This document shows positions 34,406 through 42,426 of a stretch of DNA of 64,000 bases, one piece after another. A model generated the notes under the pieces. That model worked only from the letters and a program-made list of their open reading frames with translations, did no database searches and was not told the origin of the DNA. Both the position numbers and the translations under genes were made by a program. Each line of letters opens with the position of its first letter. Position 1 is the first letter of the stretch. The DNA lies in the NCBI GenBank assembly GCA_028713125.1, contig JAQTOU010000001.1, positions 452,273 through 516,272 on the forward strand, given 5' to 3'. The stretch is from Elusimicrobiales bacterium (GTDB lineage: Bacteria > Elusimicrobiota > Elusimicrobia > Elusimicrobiales > UBA9959).

Positions 34406-34648
34406 ATGACTACAATAACAACCAGCCAGGCCCGCGCGCAGCTCTTCAACCTTGTCGATGCGGCCGTCATCTCACACAGGCCGGTGCAGATAAAAGGGCG
34501 CCGCGCCTCCGCGGTCCTTGTTTCCGCCGAGGACTGGGAAGCGATACAGGAGACGCTTTACCTTCTGTCCACTCCCGGCATGCGCGAGTCCCTTGTCAAA
34601 AACATGAAAACCCCTGTGGCCAAGTGCTCAAAGAAGCTGCCATGGTGA
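34406..34648 (+). CDS. Phd/YefM-family antitoxin
   Basis: An 80-residue antitoxin. The N-terminus TTITTSQARAQLFNLVDAA and the segment RPVQIKGRRASAVLVSAEDW are typical of the YefM/Phd DNA-binding fold; the C-terminus would wrap the toxin. The start codon lies only 6 nt past the predicted -10 box and has no Shine-Dalgarno, so the mRNA may be leaderless. It overlaps the toxin start by 7 nt (ATGGTGA), the usual coupling. With the operator-like repeats, autoregulation is likely. Confidence 0.88.
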   Translation: MTTITTSQARAQLFNLVDAAVISHRPVQIKGRRASAVLVSAEDWEAIQETLYLLSTPGMRESLVKNMKTPVAKCSKKLPW

Positions 34649-34908
34649 CCTGGCAGCTTGTTTTTACCCGCGACGCCTGTAAGGACGCGAAGAAGATCAA
34701 GGCCTCCGGGCTTCGCGGGCGCGTGGACGCTTTATTCGAGGTCCTGCGCGTTAATCCGTTCCAGAACCCCCCTCCTTACGAAAGACTGGTGGGAGATCTC
34801 TCCGGCGCCTGCTCACGGCGCATCAATATCAAACACCGCCTCGTCTACCAGGTTTACAAAGCCGAACACATCGTTAAAATACTGCGGATGTGGACCCATT
34901 ACGAGTGA
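34642..34908 (+). CDS. Txe/YoeB-family mRNA endoribonuclease toxin
   Basis: An 88-residue RelE-superfamily toxin. The preferred start is ATG 34642 (WQLVFTRDACKDAKKIKASG); the track adds six residues. The C-terminal pattern HRLVYQVYKAEHIVKILRMWTHYE carries the conserved Arg and the terminal His-Tyr pair of YoeB. In E. coli YoeB cleaves mRNA at ribosomes and is neutralised by YefM. The pair sits between two glycan operons on the opposite strand. Both genes look intact. Confidence 0.9.
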   Translation: MVTWQLVFTRDACKDAKKIKASGLRGRVDALFEVLRVNPFQNPPPYERLVGDLSGACSRRINIKHRLVYQVYKAEHIVKILRMWTHYE

Positions 34909-34972
34909 GTCCCCGGTTGCATAACCATACTTAACAAAAAGTCGGACTATTTGTATAGTATGGCTCAATAAT

Positions 34973-35004
34973 AAAACAGGCTGCCTATTAAAGCAGCCTG
35001 TTTT
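34973..35004. terminator. Bidirectional rho-independent terminator
   Basis: A perfect 12-bp stem (AAAACAGGCTGC / GCAGCCTGTTTT) with an 8-nt loop, with A-rich and T-rich flanks on both strands. It lies between the convergent toxin gene and FecR-domain gene and can end transcription from either side. Confidence 0.88.
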
Positions 35005-35022
35005 TGAATAATTAGGCTTTCT

Positions 35023-35835
35023 TTACTTGGTCACGCAGTCGGGCGAAGAAGCGCTGACTTCGCAGACGGCCTGCACTACTTCCTGGGTAGCTATAACGGT
35101 GGTCACGGGCTCAACGACGGCCGGGGCGGCTTCTTCCACCGCTTCTTCCTTAGCCTCGGGCTTGGCGAGGGCGGCTTCTTCCTTGGCCTTGGCTTCAACA
35201 ATGACCAGCTCGGCCTTTATTTCAGCCTTTTCTTCTTTGATCTTGGCGGGTTCGGAAGGAACCTCTACGGTGGGAGGAATTGCGACAGGGGCGGCGGCGG
35301 CGCCTTCGGCCTGGCTAACCTCGAGGCGCTGGTTCGGGACCAGGTCCACGGTGCGGTTCCTGTTGTCGGCTATCTGTATCGAGCCGGAGAACAAATCCCA
35401 GGTGGTCTGGCCGGCTTCGGACACTTCCACGCCGAACACCGTGCCGCGCACGGCGCAGACTGCGGCCGGGGTGCGTACGGAGAAACCGCGGCCCACGAAT
35501 TTGCGGATCCAGGCCTGCATCTTTCCGCGCACTACGTTCACGGAGTTTTCCGTAGGGGACACTTTGTCGATAGCGAAGGTGGTATCGGCGCCCAGCCTTA
35601 CTTTGGAGCCGTACTTTATATAAATTTCAGCCTTGCTCTTCGCGCCGGTCCTGACCTGGTCGCCGACCTCGAGGAGATAGGGCGCCTCAACGGCCACCCA
35701 GGCGGCAGTCCCTTTCTTCTGGCACTCCACGGTCCCCTTGGCGGTGAACAGCTTGGCGGTAAATTCTTCAACCTGCTCCGCAGCAAAAGCGCTTCCGCTC
35801 ATCGTCATCAAACAAACCATAAGTAAATATTTCAT
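35023..35835 (-). CDS. Secreted FecR-domain protein with Lys/Glu/Ala-rich tail
   Basis: A 270-residue protein. ATG 35835 (AGGAGGAAC just upstream) gives a clean signal peptide, MKYLLMVCLMTMSGSAFA cut before AEQ; the track adds nine residues. Residues about 20-170 form a FecR domain: LLEVGDQVRTGAKSKAEIYI, SVNVVRGKMQAWI, FSVRTPAAVCAVRGTVFGVE and WDLFSGSIQI. A low-complexity stretch follows (KEEKAEIKAEL and similar), and the end has two cysteines. It is a periplasmic or surface protein; in such loci these may scaffold or sense the envelope. It is not linked to a FecI sigma factor here. Confidence 0.82.
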   Translation of the reverse strand: MKYLLMVCLMTMSGSAFAAEQVEEFTAKLFTAKGTVECQKKGTAAWVAVEAPYLLEVGDQVRTGAKSKAEIYIKYGSKVRLGADTTFAIDKVSPTENSVNVVRGKMQAWIRKFVGRGFSVRTPAAVCAVRGTVFGVEVSEAGQTTWDLFSGSIQIADNRNRTVDLVPNQRLEVSQAEGAAAAPVAIPPTVEVPSEPAKIKEEKAEIKAELVIVEAKAKEEAALAKPEAKEEAVEEAAPAVVEPVTTVIATQEVVQAVCEVSASSPDCVTK

Positions 35836-35904
35836 AGTTCCTCCTAAAATCTGCCTTAACATTTTACAAGTTAAAACTTTCCAATTACCAGTCCCTTCCC
35901 CTAA

Positions 35905-37851
35905 TTAAGCCGCCTCTTCCCCCATCTCCCCCTTCGTCTTCCGAGGCTCAGCCTCACTTCCCCGAGGCTGAGCCTCGCTCCCCTCCCCTTTCCCCTTCCC
36001 CTTCCTAGGCCACCCCGTATAAGCCGGAATCAACTCTTTAATCTTCGCAAGCATCATCGTAATATCCCCATCGGTCGAAAGATGCTTCAGCCCCTGCAGC
36101 TGCTCTTCGCTAAGCGCTGAATCCGCCTCGCCGGGAACAGCCGCGAAAATATCGCTATGCCCGGTATCCTTCCGTATATCCCCGTCCCGGAACAGCTCTT
36201 CATACATCTTCTCGCCCGGCTTAAGCCCGGTAAACTTTATCTCGATATCCTTATCCGGAACCAGACCGTTAAGAACTATCATATTGCGGGCCAGGTCCAG
36301 TATCTTAACCGGCTCGCCCATATTAAGAACAAAGATCTCGCCGCCCTCGCCCAGAGCGCAGGCGTTCAGAACCAGGGACACAGCCTCTTCCGTGGTCATA
36401 AAATAGCGTATCACGTCTTTGTGCGTCACCGTCAAAGGCCCGCCGGCAAGTATCTGCTCCTGGAAGATCTTCACCACGCTACCGGAGCTCCCCAGCACAT
36501 TGCCGAACCGCACGGACATGAACTTGGTAGAGCTCTTGCCCGAAAGCGAGCGCAGAACCATCTCAGCAAGCCGTTTCGAAGCCCCCATCACGCTAGTGGG
36601 CCGCACGGCCTTGTCCGTAGAGATGAAAAGGAAGCGCTCAACATTATAGGCCGCGGCGGTCTTCGCCAATATGTAGGTACCCAGGGTATTGTTCTTAACA
36701 GCCTCCTGAGGATTGTCTTCCATGAGCGCAACATGCTTATGCGCGGCAGCATGCAGAACCCAGGCCGGCTTGCATTGCTCAAATATATTCTTTAAAAGGC
36801 TCTCGTCGCGGATATCGCCCGGCACGGAAACTATATGCCCGGCATAACCTTTTTCGCGAAGTTCTTTGTCTATATAGAACAGCGCGGTATTGTGGTTTTC
36901 AAGCAGAACCACCTTTTTAGGCCCGAGCGCAAGAACCTGCCGGCAAAGCTCGCCGCCAATAGTGCCGCCGGCGCCCGTAACAAGAAGGGTCTTGTCTTTT
37001 ATACTGGCTTTTACCAGCCCCATATTGATATCGACAATACGGCGGTGCATAAGGTCGCTGACGTCGATCTTGCGGATATCCGGAACCAGACGGGTTTTGC
37101 TTATAAGCTCGTCCATCGTGGGCAGGGTTTTGAACTCGACTTTACGAGCTATGCCCGAAGCCGCATAAACCTGCATCAGATCGGTTATAAGTTTCCCGCG
37201 GCTATGGTTCACCGCCACAAGAACCTCGTCGATTTCCTTGTCCTCGATAACCCTGGCTATCCGATCCCTGCCGCCCAGCACAGGCACGCCGTGTATGCTG
37301 CGGCCATGCTTTAAAGCGTTATCGTCAAGGAAGCAAATCGCCTTACGTGTAGCTCCTTTTGAGCGTTGCAAATCTCTGAGCACTGCCTCTCCCAGGTCGC
37401 CAGCGCCATAGATAAGCATACGGGAATGGGTCCCTGCACTCTCGCTATAGCGAAGATGCCGCGTCATCCTTATTGCAAACCTTATTCCGCCAATCAAAAA
37501 TAAGGATATAAAAGGGCTGATAAGCAGTATGGACCGAGGGAAATGCGCATGCTGAAAAAACAACACAGCAGCCATTATAACGACCTGGCTTGCCAGTATG
37601 CCTTTAAAAATCGCAGTAAGGTCGGCCAAACTGGCGTAACGCCAGATTCCGTTATAGAGACCAAAGTAATAAAAAGCCGCCAGCCGCAGTATTAGAACTA
37701 CAGGCAGGGTAACAATAAAATTATAGGCCTCTCCGGGTGGCAGATGAAAATCGAACCTTAAGAGGAAGGCGAGGAAATAAGACAAAGAAATAGCGGCGCC
37801 ATCCAGAAAAAGGACAAGAAGCCTGCCATGTTTTTCTATATGTTTCTGCAT
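35905..37851 (-). CDS. CapD/WbpM-like UDP-sugar 4,6-dehydratase, membrane-bound
   Basis: A 648-residue protein starting at ATG 37851 (the track adds 12). The N-terminus has four membrane segments (LLVLFLDGAAISLSYFLAFL onwards), then a first Rossmann segment (LIYGAGDLGEAVLRDL), then the catalytic SDR (LLVTGAGGTIGGELCRQVL, HAAAHKHVALME, FISTDKAVRPTSVMGASKR). These match the long WbpM/FlaA1 family that makes UDP-4-keto-6-deoxy-GlcNAc, precursor of QuiNAc, FucNAc or bacillosamine. The last ~40 residues are low-complexity and encoded by two small palindromes. Neighbouring aminotransferases and PglC-like gene fit an amino-sugar pathway. Confidence 0.9.
   Translation of the reverse strand: MQKHIEKHGRLLVLFLDGAAISLSYFLAFLLRFDFHLPPGEAYNFIVTLPVVLILRLAAFYYFGLYNGIWRYASLADLTAIFKGILASQVVIMAAVLFFQHAHFPRSILLISPFISLFLIGGIRFAIRMTRHLRYSESAGTHSRMLIYGAGDLGEAVLRDLQRSKGATRKAICFLDDNALKHGRSIHGVPVLGGRDRIARVIEDKEIDEVLVAVNHSRGKLITDLMQVYAASGIARKVEFKTLPTMDELISKTRLVPDIRKIDVSDLMHRRIVDINMGLVKASIKDKTLLVTGAGGTIGGELCRQVLALGPKKVVLLENHNTALFYIDKELREKGYAGHIVSVPGDIRDESLLKNIFEQCKPAWVLHAAAHKHVALMEDNPQEAVKNNTLGTYILAKTAAAYNVERFLFISTDKAVRPTSVMGASKRLAEMVLRSLSGKSSTKFMSVRFGNVLGSSGSVVKIFQEQILAGGPLTVTHKDVIRYFMTTEEAVSLVLNACALGEGGEIFVLNMGEPVKILDLARNMIVLNGLVPDKDIEIKFTGLKPGEKMYEELFRDGDIRKDTGHSDIFAAVPGEADSALSEEQLQGLKHLSTDGDITMMLAKIKELIPAYTGWPRKGKGKGEGSEAQPRGSEAEPRKTKGEMGEEAA
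35943..35977. repeat. Two small palindromes within the 3' coding end of the CapD-like gene
   Basis: GAGGCTCAGCCTC (35943-35955) and CGAGGCTGAGCCTCG (35963-35977) are perfect short inverted repeats in near-tandem, joined by CTTCCCC units. They encode a repetitive, probably unstructured tail (SEAQPRGSEAEPR). A similar CGAGGC/GCCTCG stem occurs at 62286-62300. Confidence 0.65.
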
Positions 37852-37887
37852 ATGATCAGTATCCCAAAAATACAACCCCAAAGGCAA

Positions 37888-37903
37888 TGTAACACCCGTT
37901 ACA
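37888..37903. repeat. Short inverted repeat upstream of the CapD-like gene
   Basis: TGTAACACCCGTTACA is a 6-bp inverted repeat around a 4-nt centre, 37 nt upstream of ATG 37851. It could be an operator or a small hairpin in the transcript; nothing else supports a role. Confidence 0.35.
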
Positions 37904-37922
37904 CTCTAAAATCCATTCAAAA

Positions 37923-38165
37923 CTAGTCCCCTATTCCTTCGCTAGCCTCATCGATTTGAGGCCTGGAGGCCAACTCTATCATCAGAAGTTTAATCACAGC
38001 CCCCAAAATAAGCAAGATAAAAACGATTAAAAACGAGTATTTAGCGTTCTTGCTTAAATTAAATCGGCGCGCTTTTATATATTTTACGTAAGTCTTTCCG
38101 TTCTTCTCGACTACGCCGACGCGCTCTTTTTTGTATATGATCTTGCTGATAAATGAGGAAGGCAT
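37923..38165 (-). CDS. Small single-pass membrane protein of unknown function
   Basis: An 80-residue protein from ATG 38165, 4 nt after the aminotransferase stop (the track start 38198 would overlap by 29). The N-terminal half is basic and hydrophilic (SKIIYKKERVGVVEKNGKTYVKYIKARRF); residues about 45-67 form one membrane segment (YSFLIVFILLILGAVIKLLM), followed by a short acidic tail. I do not recognise a family. Its place between an aminotransferase and the CapD-like gene makes it part of the operon, possibly an accessory to a membrane glycan enzyme. Confidence 0.6.
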   Translation of the reverse strand: MPSSFISKIIYKKERVGVVEKNGKTYVKYIKARRFNLSKNAKYSFLIVFILLILGAVIKLLMIELASRPQIDEASEGIGD

Positions 38166-38169
38166 AAGC

Positions 38170-39324
38170 CTAAACTTCCAGCCGCCGACACGCCTCATTT
38201 ATATCTTTCTCACGCTTAGCGTAGCAGAAACGGATTATATTATCCGCTTCTTTAGAGCCGTCACGATAAAAAGATTCTCCAGGCACAGAAGCCACTCCTG
38301 TGCGACGAAGCAATTCCATAGCTTTGTCCTTTCCGGTGGCTCCGGTTAAACCGCTGGCATCGGCCAGCACATAATACGCGCCCTGAGGAATAAAAGGTTT
38401 AAGACCGGCTTTGGTCAGGGCGGCACAGAACTTGTCTCGTTTAGCTTTATATTCCGCTGAAAGCCCGGCATAAAAATCAGGCGTAAGCGTCTCTATCCCC
38501 GCGGCAACAGCTTCCTGAAGCGGTGAAGGCGCGCAGACATAATAAAGGTCATTTAACTGACCAATGCGCTCGGCCCAATCCGCACGGCAGGCGGAATAGC
38601 CTATGCGCCAGCCGGTAATCGCATAGGTCTTTGAATACCCTCCGATGGTTACTGCCCGCTCGGCAAGGCCGGGAATGGTTGCCGGGCTTATATGCTTATG
38701 CCCGTCATAGGTTATATATTCGTAAATCTCATCAGTGAAGACGACCAGGTCATGCTTCTCGGCAAAGCCGCCCAGCCATTCAAGTTCAGCACGGGTCCAG
38801 ACCTTGCCGCAGGGGTTTGCCGGCGTGCACACCATTATAGCGCGAGTGCGGGGCGTAATAAGACTCTCAAGTTCGGCAGGGTCGAAACTCCAATCCGGCG
38901 GCCTAAGAGTAGCGTAAACGGCTTTCGCTTCCACAGCCTGCAGCGTGCTTAAGTGGTAGCCGTAATAGGGTTCGAAAAGTATTACTTCGTCTCCTGGAGA
39001 GAGCAAAGCTATTGCGGCGCAATAGAACGCGCCGGTAGAACCAGCCGAAACCACGATCTGATTTTCCGGATCGAACCTGAGTCCGTTGTCGCGCTTGAGC
39101 TTTAAGGCAAGGGCATTACGCAGACGGGCGACGCCGTCGTGGCGGGTGTAGGAATTCGCCCCGGCGCGAACGGCTTTATCAACGGCGGCGGCCACAACCT
39201 CAGGAACATCCGTATCGCAAACTCCCTGAGCCAGGTTTATACCGCCCACTTTGTCGCACTCTACAGACATGTTCCGGATCTCTGCTTTCTCTATAAAAGA
39301 AGAACGGGGACTTAGTTTCGACAT
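38170..39324 (-). CDS. Class I/II PLP-dependent aminotransferase
   Basis: A 384-residue fold-type I aminotransferase from ATG 39324 (track adds seven residues): NLAQGVCDTDVPEVV, SAGSTGAFYCAAIAL, TPANPCGKVWTRAELE, FTDEIYEYITYDG and the PLP lysine in IGGYSKTYAITGWRIGY. This matches aspartate/methionine/kynurenine-type aminotransferases rather than sugar aminotransferases. It lies one base after the DegT aminotransferase gene. It may supply an amino acid or acyl-amino decoration of the glycan, or be a metabolic passenger. Confidence 0.85.
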   Translation of the reverse strand: MSKLSPRSSFIEKAEIRNMSVECDKVGGINLAQGVCDTDVPEVVAAAVDKAVRAGANSYTRHDGVARLRNALALKLKRDNGLRFDPENQIVVSAGSTGAFYCAAIALLSPGDEVILFEPYYGYHLSTLQAVEAKAVYATLRPPDWSFDPAELESLITPRTRAIMVCTPANPCGKVWTRAELEWLGGFAEKHDLVVFTDEIYEYITYDGHKHISPATIPGLAERAVTIGGYSKTYAITGWRIGYSACRADWAERIGQLNDLYYVCAPSPLQEAVAAGIETLTPDFYAGLSAEYKAKRDKFCAALTKAGLKPFIPQGAYYVLADASGLTGATGKDKAMELLRRTGVASVPGESFYRDGSKEADNIIRFCYAKREKDINEACRRLEV

Positions 39325-39325
39325 T

Positions 39326-40447
39326 TTATTTACCGTAAAAAGCACGTACTGTTTTTATAACGTAGCCGACTTCTTCATCCGTTATCTCAACGCACATGGG
39401 CAGGCTGCAGACCTCGCGGCTAAGAGCCTCGGTCTCCGGAAAGCCGGTGTCCTTCAGCCCAAGACCGGCGTGCTTGTAATACGGCTTACGGAACTGGGTC
39501 AATACTTCAACCCCCTGTTCTTTCATCCAGGAAGAGAATTTATCCCCCTCCTTGGCGCGAAGAGTATAGTTCTGGTAGATATGGTCAAAGCCGGGAACAT
39601 TATAATGCGGCAGAAGCAGATTAGGCAGGTCCCCAAGCTCTTTTTTATAGCGGTCGGCTATAGCTTTGCGGCACACTATCCATGAGGGGAGGTGCCGGAG
39701 TTTCACGTCCAGGAAAGCAGCCTGCATATTATCCAGCAGGCAGGTCATACCATGGCCGAAATATTCGCCTGTGGCGCGGTCTTCGCCATTATAACGCATA
39801 CGCCGGCACCAGGCCGCAAAATCCGCGTCGTTGGTGGTTATGCCCCCGCCGTCGCCGTAGCCGCCGAGTATTTTAAAAGGGTAAAAGCTCCAGCAGCCCG
39901 CCGCGCTCCAACTGCCCGCGCCCCGCCCGTTGATGGAAGCGCCCAAACTCTGGCAGGCGTCCTCTATAACCCAAAGGTTATGTTTTTTTGCTATCTCAAG
40001 TATGCGCGGCATATCCGCCATCCAGCCGCTTAAGTGCACCGCCATGATACCGCGCGTACGCGGTGTAATCGCGGCCTCTATTTTGGAGCAATCGATATTA
40101 AAGTCTTTAGCCACGTCCACCAGGACGGGTTTGGCTCCGGCGTTAACTATAGCGGAACAGCTTGCCACAAAAGTATGCGCCGGAACTATAACCTCGTCTT
40201 CCGCGCTTTTTACGCGGTATTTAACCGAGAGCATAAGCGCGTCGTAGCCGCTATTCACGCCCACGGCGTACTTGGTTCCGACGAACTTGGCGAGGTTAGT
40301 TTCAAAATCTTTCAGATGCTGCTGGTCGATGAGCGCGCCTTTGTTCATTACGTCAAAATAGGCAGAGTCGATCTCCTCTTTTATGGTCTTATAGAGCTTG
40401 GCGGGAGAAACGAATCTTACTTTCTTTAAAGCAGTTTTTTCAGTCAT
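39326..40447 (-). CDS. DegT/DnrJ/EryC1/StrS sugar aminotransferase
   Basis: A 373-residue PLP enzyme: YAVGVNSGYDALMLSVKY, VIVPAHTFVASCSAI, VIEDACQSLGASINGRGAG and the PLP lysine in CWSFYPFKILGGYGDGG. This family transaminates keto-nucleotide sugars (3- or 4-amino sugars). The substrate may be a 3-keto or 4-keto sugar made by nearby dehydratases. It stands directly after the second E1 alpha/beta pair, which could act on the same keto sugar. Confidence 0.9.
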   Translation of the reverse strand: MTEKTALKKVRFVSPAKLYKTIKEEIDSAYFDVMNKGALIDQQHLKDFETNLAKFVGTKYAVGVNSGYDALMLSVKYRVKSAEDEVIVPAHTFVASCSAIVNAGAKPVLVDVAKDFNIDCSKIEAAITPRTRGIMAVHLSGWMADMPRILEIAKKHNLWVIEDACQSLGASINGRGAGSWSAAGCWSFYPFKILGGYGDGGGITTNDADFAAWCRRMRYNGEDRATGEYFGHGMTCLLDNMQAAFLDVKLRHLPSWIVCRKAIADRYKKELGDLPNLLLPHYNVPGFDHIYQNYTLRAKEGDKFSSWMKEQGVEVLTQFRKPYYKHAGLGLKDTGFPETEALSREVCSLPMCVEITDEEVGYVIKTVRAFYGK

Positions 40448-40475
40448 ATAACCCCTTTATGTATTTTCAGAACTA

Positions 40476-41453
40476 TCAGGCCAGACGCCTGGCCGCATTG
40501 ATTATATCCGCGCAATGCAGATAATATGCCTTTTCAAGCGAAATACTCGCGGGCGCGGGGCAGTCAGGGAGCGTAAGGCGTACAAGAGGCTTTTTAAGCC
40601 TTACCCCGGCCTCGGCCACAATAGCGGCGATCTCAGCCGAAATTCCGAAAGATCGCCACCCGCCGTCGGCAATAAGCAACCGGCCTGTCTTACGGACCGA
40701 GCGCAGTATAGCCGCTGTATCGAGCGGTTTAATCGTGCGCAAATCAATAACCTCGGCGGCTATTCCGCCTTTCTTAAGTTCGTCCGCGGCTTTAACTGCT
40801 TCCCTGGCCAAATAAGAGCAGGCCACTATGGTAAGGTCACTGCCCTTACGCCGTATAGCAGCTTTACCTATCGGGACTTCGTATATTTTCTCCGGCACGA
40901 CAGCTTCGTCCCGGTAAAGCCACCTGTCGTCCATAAACACTACGGGGTTATGGTCCTTTATAGCGGCAACCATTAAACCCTTCGCGTCATAAGGCGTGGC
41001 AGGCATAACTACTTTGAGCCCCGGGATATGCGCGAACATAGCGTGAAAAGACTGGGAGTGCTGCGCCGCCTGCTCACCGCCGCGGTTTATTATCCCCCAT
41101 ACGACCACAGGAGCGTTGCCGCTACCGCCGCTCATATAGTGCCAGTTGGCTGCCTCGTTGATAATGGGGTCGATGGCGTAAAGCATAAAGTCCACACGCG
41201 GATGCACCACCACGGGCCGCATTCCGGCGATAGCAGCGCCAACAGCCGCGCCGGTTATACCATTTTCGGAAACAGGGGTATCTATAACCCGCTTAGCGCC
41301 AAAACGTTTAAGCAATCCCAGGGCTGTATTTCCCACATACCATGGACTATTTACGCCCTGACCTATCAAGAAGACGGATTTATCAGCCGCCATCGTCTGA
41401 TGAAGGGCCTCGTTTATCGCAAGGCTGTAAGATAGGCGCCTATTTTGTGACAT
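40476..41453 (-). CDS. E1-beta-like ThDP enzyme subunit (second pair)
   Basis: A 325-residue E1 beta homologue from ATG 41453 (track adds 21): LSYSLAINEALHQTMAAD, FLIGQGVNSPWYVGNT, TPVSENGITGAAVGAAIAG, AAQHSQSFHAMFAHIPGLKV and VIDLRTIKPLDTAAIL. It is clearly paralogous to the protein at 23379 yet well diverged (for example IGQGVNSP against IGEGIDDP), so it is not a recent duplication. It overlaps the alpha subunit by 14 nt. No E2/E3 genes are near. A two-carbon transfer onto a keto sugar or keto acid is plausible but unproven. Confidence 0.85.
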   Translation of the reverse strand: MSQNRRLSYSLAINEALHQTMAADKSVFLIGQGVNSPWYVGNTALGLLKRFGAKRVIDTPVSENGITGAAVGAAIAGMRPVVVHPRVDFMLYAIDPIINEAANWHYMSGGSGNAPVVVWGIINRGGEQAAQHSQSFHAMFAHIPGLKVVMPATPYDAKGLMVAAIKDHNPVVFMDDRWLYRDEAVVPEKIYEVPIGKAAIRRKGSDLTIVACSYLAREAVKAADELKKGGIAAEVIDLRTIKPLDTAAILRSVRKTGRLLIADGGWRSFGISAEIAAIVAEAGVRLKKPLVRLTLPDCPAPASISLEKAYYLHCADIINAARRLA

Positions 41454-42417
41454 ACTTCTCCAAGTGGCTAGGGTTAGGGCGCGGGCTTCTGCGGGCAAAG
41501 GCAACGGCGTCGGCAACTTCTGAAGCAGCCTGATACTTCAGAGCATTCAAAGCGGTAGGCGGCAGGAGTTTCTTTGAAGAGAGATAATGCTCGAAGCGGG
41601 TAATCGGGTCCTTTTTAAGCCAGCGTTTAAGTTCGGCAGGCGGACGTATGTCCGTATGAAGGCCCTGGATCGCATCATCGGGACCGACATGCCCCCTGAA
41701 GCGGTAAGTAAGGCACTCTATAAAGGCGGGCCCTTTGCCGGACCGGCAAAGCGCTACGGCCTCTTTAGCAGCTTCATGCACTTTCAAGACGTCGTTGCCG
41801 TCTATACGCCAGGTCTTGATACAAAAGGGTTCCGCTATGCGGCTTATATTTTCACTGTTCCGGCACTCTCGTATGGGCATGTGCGTGGCATATAGGTTGT
41901 TCTCACACACAAATATGAGCGGCAACTTCAAGAGAGAGGCAAAATTAAGGCTTTCGTATATACCGCCTTCACCTGTGGCGCCGTCCCCAAAAAACGCGGC
42001 GGCGACGCGTTTATCACCCCGTATATGCGCGGCCAAAGCAGCCCCAAGGGCCAGAGATATAGTGCCGCCTACGATGGGAGCAGCGCCAAGCATACCCTTT
42101 TCCGGGGCGACCAAGTGCATTGAACCGCCGCGCCCTTTTGCGCAGCCGGCCTCGCGACAGAAAATTTCAGCCATCATACGCCGGAGACTGCCGCCCTTGG
42201 CGACATAATGCCCATGGGAGCGATGCGTGCCGAACACATAGTCTTTATCGGTAAAGCAGGAAATCACCCCTGCAGCAACAGCTTCCTGGCCGGTGTAAAG
42301 GTGGCAAGGCGTGCGAATCTCGCCTTTAGCGATAGGCTCAACCAGGCTCTCCTCGCACTCACGGATGCGGTGCATAGTGAGAAGCAAGTTGGCTAAAAAG
42401 TTTTTATTATAACCCAT
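41440..42417 (-). CDS. E1-alpha-like ThDP enzyme subunit (second pair)
   Basis: A 325-residue ThDP-binding subunit (ATG 42417; the track start 42420 is GTG): MHRIRECEESLVEPIAKGEI, HLYTGQEAVAAGVISC, GTHRSHGHYVAKGG, CAKGRGGSMHL and the ThDP motif GDGATGEGG followed by CENNLYA. It follows the PglC-like gene by 9 nt and forms a complex with the next gene. The substrate pocket region differs from the 24424 copy, so the two pairs probably act on different substrates. Confidence 0.87.
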   Translation of the reverse strand: MGYNKNFLANLLLTMHRIRECEESLVEPIAKGEIRTPCHLYTGQEAVAAGVISCFTDKDYVFGTHRSHGHYVAKGGSLRRMMAEIFCREAGCAKGRGGSMHLVAPEKGMLGAAPIVGGTISLALGAALAAHIRGDKRVAAAFFGDGATGEGGIYESLNFASLLKLPLIFVCENNLYATHMPIRECRNSENISRIAEPFCIKTWRIDGNDVLKVHEAAKEAVALCRSGKGPAFIECLTYRFRGHVGPDDAIQGLHTDIRPPAELKRWLKKDPITRFEHYLSSKKLLPPTALNALKYQAASEVADAVAFARRSPRPNPSHLEKYVTK

Positions 42418-42426
42418 CACTACATT

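Noticed and set aside
38170-40447. Two aminotransferases as a recent duplication
   Set aside because: One is class I/II, the other DegT-type; they are different families with different PLP-site motifs.
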